Source: an uncultured Christensenella sp. (GTDB taxonomy: Bacteria; Bacillota; Clostridia; Christensenellales; UBA1242). Taken from it: a DNA stretch of 32,319 nt. Both the position numbers and the translations under genes were made by a program. Positions 29,764 through 32,319 of this stretch are shown piece by piece. Within the stretch, counting starts at the first letter, position 1. Each line of letters starts with the position of its first letter. Location: positions 1-32,319 of the forward strand of contig CATKZB010000003.1 in NCBI GenBank assembly GCA_949841595.1, in the 5' to 3' direction. The notes beneath the pieces are model-generated. The model was not told the origin of the DNA. It searched no databases and saw nothing but the letters and a program-made list of their open reading frames with translations.

Positions 29764-30573
29764 TTAACTGTTTGCACAAGCAAAGTTGTTATGCAAAATT
29801 ATGTCGCTCCCAAAAGCTTGATTAAAACTTTTCAAACAAAGTCCCAATGTAGCTTGTTTAACAAGACGATTCCCGATTTTCAATTCATCAACCTGAAAAA
29901 CCAAAATTTTGTCAGTGTTGTTGAGTGTGTTGAAACTTATATAGTGAGCCAGTTTCAAAGACTTAACTTTATCAGATTTTCTCAAAATATCTTCGAGTTG
30001 AATTTCTTTAAAAAGCGAAGAGAAAACCTTATAATTTATTAAACACACTGGATTTTCTGTCAAAGGATCAAAAAGCAAGTTTCCACTGTCCAAAAAGCCT
30101 TTCCATTGAGATCTTTTTCCACCATCATCAATTTCAACATCAAAACAAAAGTTTTCAACTGCTTTTTTTCTGTTAATTTTTTTAGTTAAAAATTTGACAA
30201 TCAAAAACATAGAAACAACAATCATCAAAACAAGAATTGTGGATTTAAGCCCAAAAAGGCTTTCTATATAAAAACATGCACCTCCATAAAGCAATGTGAC
30301 AACAAAATAAGTTAAATATATTTGCATAAATTTTTTTAGAGTTTTAAATTTAAAGGAAATGCAAACATACCAAACAACAAGGCCAATTTGAAGTAAAAAA
30401 GAACCTATTGCACTTAAATATAAAATAGGAATAACAACAGTGCAACAAGCTCCCAAAAATGCAGATAAGAAAAACAACCTACCTTTTTCTTTTAAGATAA
30501 GTGACACTGATTTCAATATCATCAAATTGATTAAAAAGTTTTCAATCAAAACATATTCAATGACAATTTTCAT
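29764..30573 (-). CDS. spoIIGA: Sigma-E processing peptidase SpoIIGA
   Basis: Membrane aspartic protease that activates pro-sigma-E after a forespore signal. The 269 residues have five hydrophobic segments in the first ~155 residues, then a cytoplasmic protease domain. The catalytic Asp lies in WKGFLDSGNLLFDPLTENPV, the D-S-G-N motif typical of the family, followed by the LAHYISFNTLNNTDKILVF segment. Length is slightly below the Bacillus protein. It starts the spoIIGA-sigE pair. No clear Spo0A box was seen before it; two terminator hairpins isolate it from the preceding gene. Confidence 0.93.
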   Translation of the reverse strand: MKIVIEYVLIENFLINLMILKSVSLILKEKGRLFFLSAFLGACCTVVIPILYLSAIGSFLLQIGLVVWYVCISFKFKTLKKFMQIYLTYFVVTLLYGGACFYIESLFGLKSTILVLMIVVSMFLIVKFLTKKINRKKAVENFCFDVEIDDGGKRSQWKGFLDSGNLLFDPLTENPVCLINYKVFSSLFKEIQLEDILRKSDKVKSLKLAHYISFNTLNNTDKILVFQVDELKIGNRLVKQATLGLCLKSFNQAFGSDIILHNNFACANS

Positions 30574-30610
30574 CTCATAACCATTTTATTAAAAATGTTT
30601 CACAGCACTT

Positions 30611-30645
30611 TAAGAAAAAAATAAGAAAAAGAGCAATATTTGCTC
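30611..30645 (-). terminator. Second terminator-like hairpin before spoIIGA
   Basis: Minus strand: GAGCAA and TTGCTC pair around three bases and are followed by a T-rich tract of about 18 bases. It comes after a complete terminator, so it could be a backup or an attenuator for transcription entering spoIIGA. Confidence 0.65.
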
Positions 30646-30673
30646 TCTTTTTGTCTTATACAGAAATTTATAA

Positions 30674-30702
30674 TAAAAAAACCAGTCAAATAGACTGGTT
30701 TA
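30674..30702 (-). terminator. Terminator of the zinc-ribbon gene
   Basis: Minus strand: ACCAGTC and GACTGGT pair around five bases, followed by seven T, just after the stop codon. Confidence 0.85.
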
Positions 30703-30704
30703 AA

Positions 30705-31334
30705 TTATTCAACTTTTGCGCCACAGTTGCCACAGAACTTGTCATTCTCTTCAAGTTTTTCTCCACATTGAGTGCAATGCCTGTCCACAACAAACTTAAC
30801 TCCACAGTTGCCACAAAATTTATCTTCTGCGTCATTCAAATTTCCACATTTAGGACATTTAACTTTTTTATTTGCAGAGGCTTTACCTTTTGCTATTCCT
30901 CCTGCAATTCCACTTGAAATTGATTCTGCAAAACCTCCAACTGCTTTGTTGACTGATGGAGAAACATTGTCTGCAACATAGTTTATTGCTTCACCTGCAA
31001 CCGGCACTATTGTACTTGCTCCATAAGACAGAATCTCTCTGGCATGAGCAAAGAATGTCAAATAAACTCCATAAGAAACACCTGCAATTCCTAACATAAG
31101 CAGGAAGCCACCTGCAATAAACATCCCCATTGAAGAAGTGCCACTTGAAAACATTCCTTGAGGATTGTCTAAATCAGTTTTTCCAAAATTTGTAAAACCT
31201 ACAATCAAAAGAATCAATCCAATAATAGTGAATATTGCACCAAAAACCAACAGCAAAATGCCTAAAGTTTTAAGTTTGCCCTTAACTCTTTGATGATTTT
31301 CTTCGTTTACATATTTTCCATTCATTTCAGCCAT
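30705..31334 (-). CDS. Membrane protein with two C-terminal zinc ribbons
   Basis: The 209 residues have two hydrophobic segments (about 22-46 and 68-92), then a Gly/Ala/Ser-rich linker (SISSGIAGGIAKGKASANKK), then two zinc ribbons, CPKCGNLNDAEDKFCGNCG and CTQCGEKLEENDKFCGNCG, all eight cysteines present. This double zinc-ribbon plan is common in Firmicutes membrane proteins of unknown role. It starts four bases after the ftsZ stop, with AGGAAG inside that gene's end, so it is expressed with ftsZ. The position between ftsZ and spoIIGA suggests a link to division or polar septation, but that is inference. Confidence 0.85.
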   Translation of the reverse strand: MAEMNGKYVNEENHQRVKGKLKTLGILLLVFGAIFTIIGLILLIVGFTNFGKTDLDNPQGMFSSGTSSMGMFIAGGFLLMLGIAGVSYGVYLTFFAHAREILSYGASTIVPVAGEAINYVADNVSPSVNKAVGGFAESISSGIAGGIAKGKASANKKVKCPKCGNLNDAEDKFCGNCGVKFVVDRHCTQCGEKLEENDKFCGNCGAKVE

Positions 31335-31337
31335 ATT

Positions 31338-32319
31338 TTACTTCCTGTTTTTGTTTCTAATCTTTTCAATCCATGGTGGAATTGAATTGATGTTTGGGCT
31401 GACATCCACACGAGAAGTGTTTTCATTAGTTTCAACTCTAACATCCTTAGTTGAATTAGGTTGTTGAGGCTGTGGGTTATATCCAAAAGGATTAAAGCCT
31501 TGGAATTTATCTTCTTTAACTTCTTCTTTCTTTGGTTCTGCCACATCTTCAGTTTCAGATTTTTCATCTTCTGCATTTGGATTTTTAAATCCTGTTGCAA
31601 TGATAGTGATTTCCACTTCATCTCTCATTTCTGGATCAATACTGCTTCCGAAAATCAAGTTGCAACTTGGGTCAATAACTTCTTTCACCATGTTGGCAGC
31701 TTCTGTAACTTCTCTCAAAGTAATATCACTTCCACCCTTGATATTCAAAACAACTCCTGTTGCACCTTCAATTGTTGTTTCAATAAGTGGAGATGCCACA
31801 GCTTGACGAACAGCTTCCAAAGTTTTGTTTTCACCTTTTCCATGACCAATACCCATGTGAGCCATGCCACGGTTTTTCATGATAGTTTCAATATCAGCAA
31901 AGTCAAGGTTGATCATTCCTGGGAAGACAATCAAATCTGAAATTCCTTGAATACCTTGTCTCAAAACATCATCTGCATATCTAAATGCTTCCACCAAAGT
32001 TGTTTTCTCTGGCAAAATAGTGAGAAGTCTTTCATTTGGAATGACAACGATTGTATCAACATATTTTTTAAGTTCGTTAATACCTTTTTCTGCATTTTCC
32101 ATTCTCTTCTTATTTTCAAATTGGAAAGGTTTTGTAACAATTCCAACAGTCAAAATGCCAAGTTCTTTGGCAATTTGAGCAATAACAGGAGCAGCACCTG
32201 TTCCTGTTCCACCACCCATTCCTGCAGTGATGAAGACAAGGTCTGTTCCTTTCAAAATTTCAGTGATTGAAGATTTGCTTTCTTCTGCAGCCTTTCTTCC
32301 AATTTCAGGAACTGCACCT
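31338..32319 (-). CDS. ftsZ: Cell-division GTPase FtsZ, N-terminus beyond the window
   Basis: Tubulin homologue that forms the division ring. The readable part begins [20 protein letters not shown], about residue 65-70 of the family, so the N-terminal nucleotide-binding start is off the right edge. Present are the tubulin signature [30 protein letters not shown], and the T7-loop region. The C-terminal linker is Gln/Pro/Asn-rich, and the tail reads [18 protein letters not shown]. The usual end (I-P-x-F-L-R) that binds FtsA/SepF is here I-P-P-W-I-E. It is followed at once by the zinc-ribbon gene and then spoIIGA-sigE-sigG, the standard Firmicutes order. Confidence 0.97.
   Translation of the reverse strand, partial: GAVPEIGRKAAEESKSSITEILKGTDLVFITAGMGGGTGTGAAPVIAQIAKELGILTVGIVTKPFQFENKKRMENAEKGINELKKYVDTIVVIPNERLLTILPEKTTLVEAFRYADDVLRQGIQGISDLIVFPGMINLDFADIETIMKNRGMAHMGIGHGKGENKTLEAVRQAVASPLIETTIEGATGVVLNIKGGSDITLREVTEAANMVKEVIDPSCNLIFGSSIDPEMRDEVEITIIATGFKNPNAEDEKSETEDVAEPKKEEVKEDKFQGFNPFGYNPQPQQPNSTKDVRVETNENTSRVDVSPNINSIPPWIEKIRNKNRK

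Noticed and set aside
1-32319. CRISPR array, rRNA, transposase, or use of a Mycoplasma-type code
   Set aside because: No regularly spaced repeats, rRNA segments or transposase motifs were seen; TGA ends der and feoA, so code 4 is excluded.

Overview
The window is chromosomal DNA from an A/T-rich, endospore-forming member of the Bacillota, most likely an uncultured Clostridia lineage. The evidence is a HrcA/CIRCE-controlled hrcA-grpE-dnaK-dnaJ operon, an L13/S9 operon with a Firmicutes-type leader hairpin, and sporulation genes (spoIVA, spoIIGA, sigE, sigG, a YlmC/YmxH homologue). Shine-Dalgarno sequences are AGGAGG-like and sigma-A promoters are TTGACA-17-TATAAT-like. TGA is used as a stop (for example at the der/plsY and feoA/feoB overlaps), so the code is the standard bacterial one. 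Most genes lie on the minus strand.

Layout. 1-962: accessory edge, with a 5'-truncated topoisomerase III-like fragment, a 41-residue Cys-containing protein and a double-HTH regulator. 974-5680: heat-shock operon with CIRCE and promoter; its GrpE has a very Cys/His-rich N-terminus. 5728-7287: three small paralogous Xre-type regulators facing a divergent 88-residue protein of unknown function, with three copies of an 18-bp palindrome among them, then a gene-poor stretch with folded elements. 7288-8415: a membrane protein and a Cys-containing, possibly spore-surface protein. 8519-9542: rplM-rpsI with leader. 9616-13344: unknown protein, lipoprotein, HD phosphohydrolase, M14 peptidase, GNAT acetyltransferase. 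13470-13545: tRNA-Arg(CCT). 13610-15683: folT-ecfA-ecfT folate-type ECF operon, preceded by a leader peptide and an RNA fold that covers the folT ribosome-binding site. 15699-18461: GT2 and GT8 glycosyltransferases around a small HTH regulator. 18483-23281: YjdF-like membrane protein, spoIVA, a small protein, and der-plsY. 23345-26589: feoA-feoB, divergent nrdR, ylmC/ymxH. 26724-28130: HTH genes (one a fragment) and an ankyrin-repeat protein. 28155-32319: the ftsZ - zinc-ribbon protein - spoIIGA - sigE - sigG cluster, with ftsZ cut by the right edge.

How it fits together. Two cores are conserved: protein-quality control (hrcA operon) and division/sporulation (ftsZ, spoIIGA, sigE, sigG, spoIVA, ylmC). 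In many Clostridia sigG is followed closely by ymxH/ylmC and nrdR; here an ankyrin gene and an HTH cluster sit between them. The best candidates for undescribed biology are the folT leader (peptide plus SD-masking RNA fold), the Xre/palindrome array at 5.7-6.9 kb, and the metal-binding-looking GrpE extension. All functional calls come from reading motifs by eye; no database search was run.
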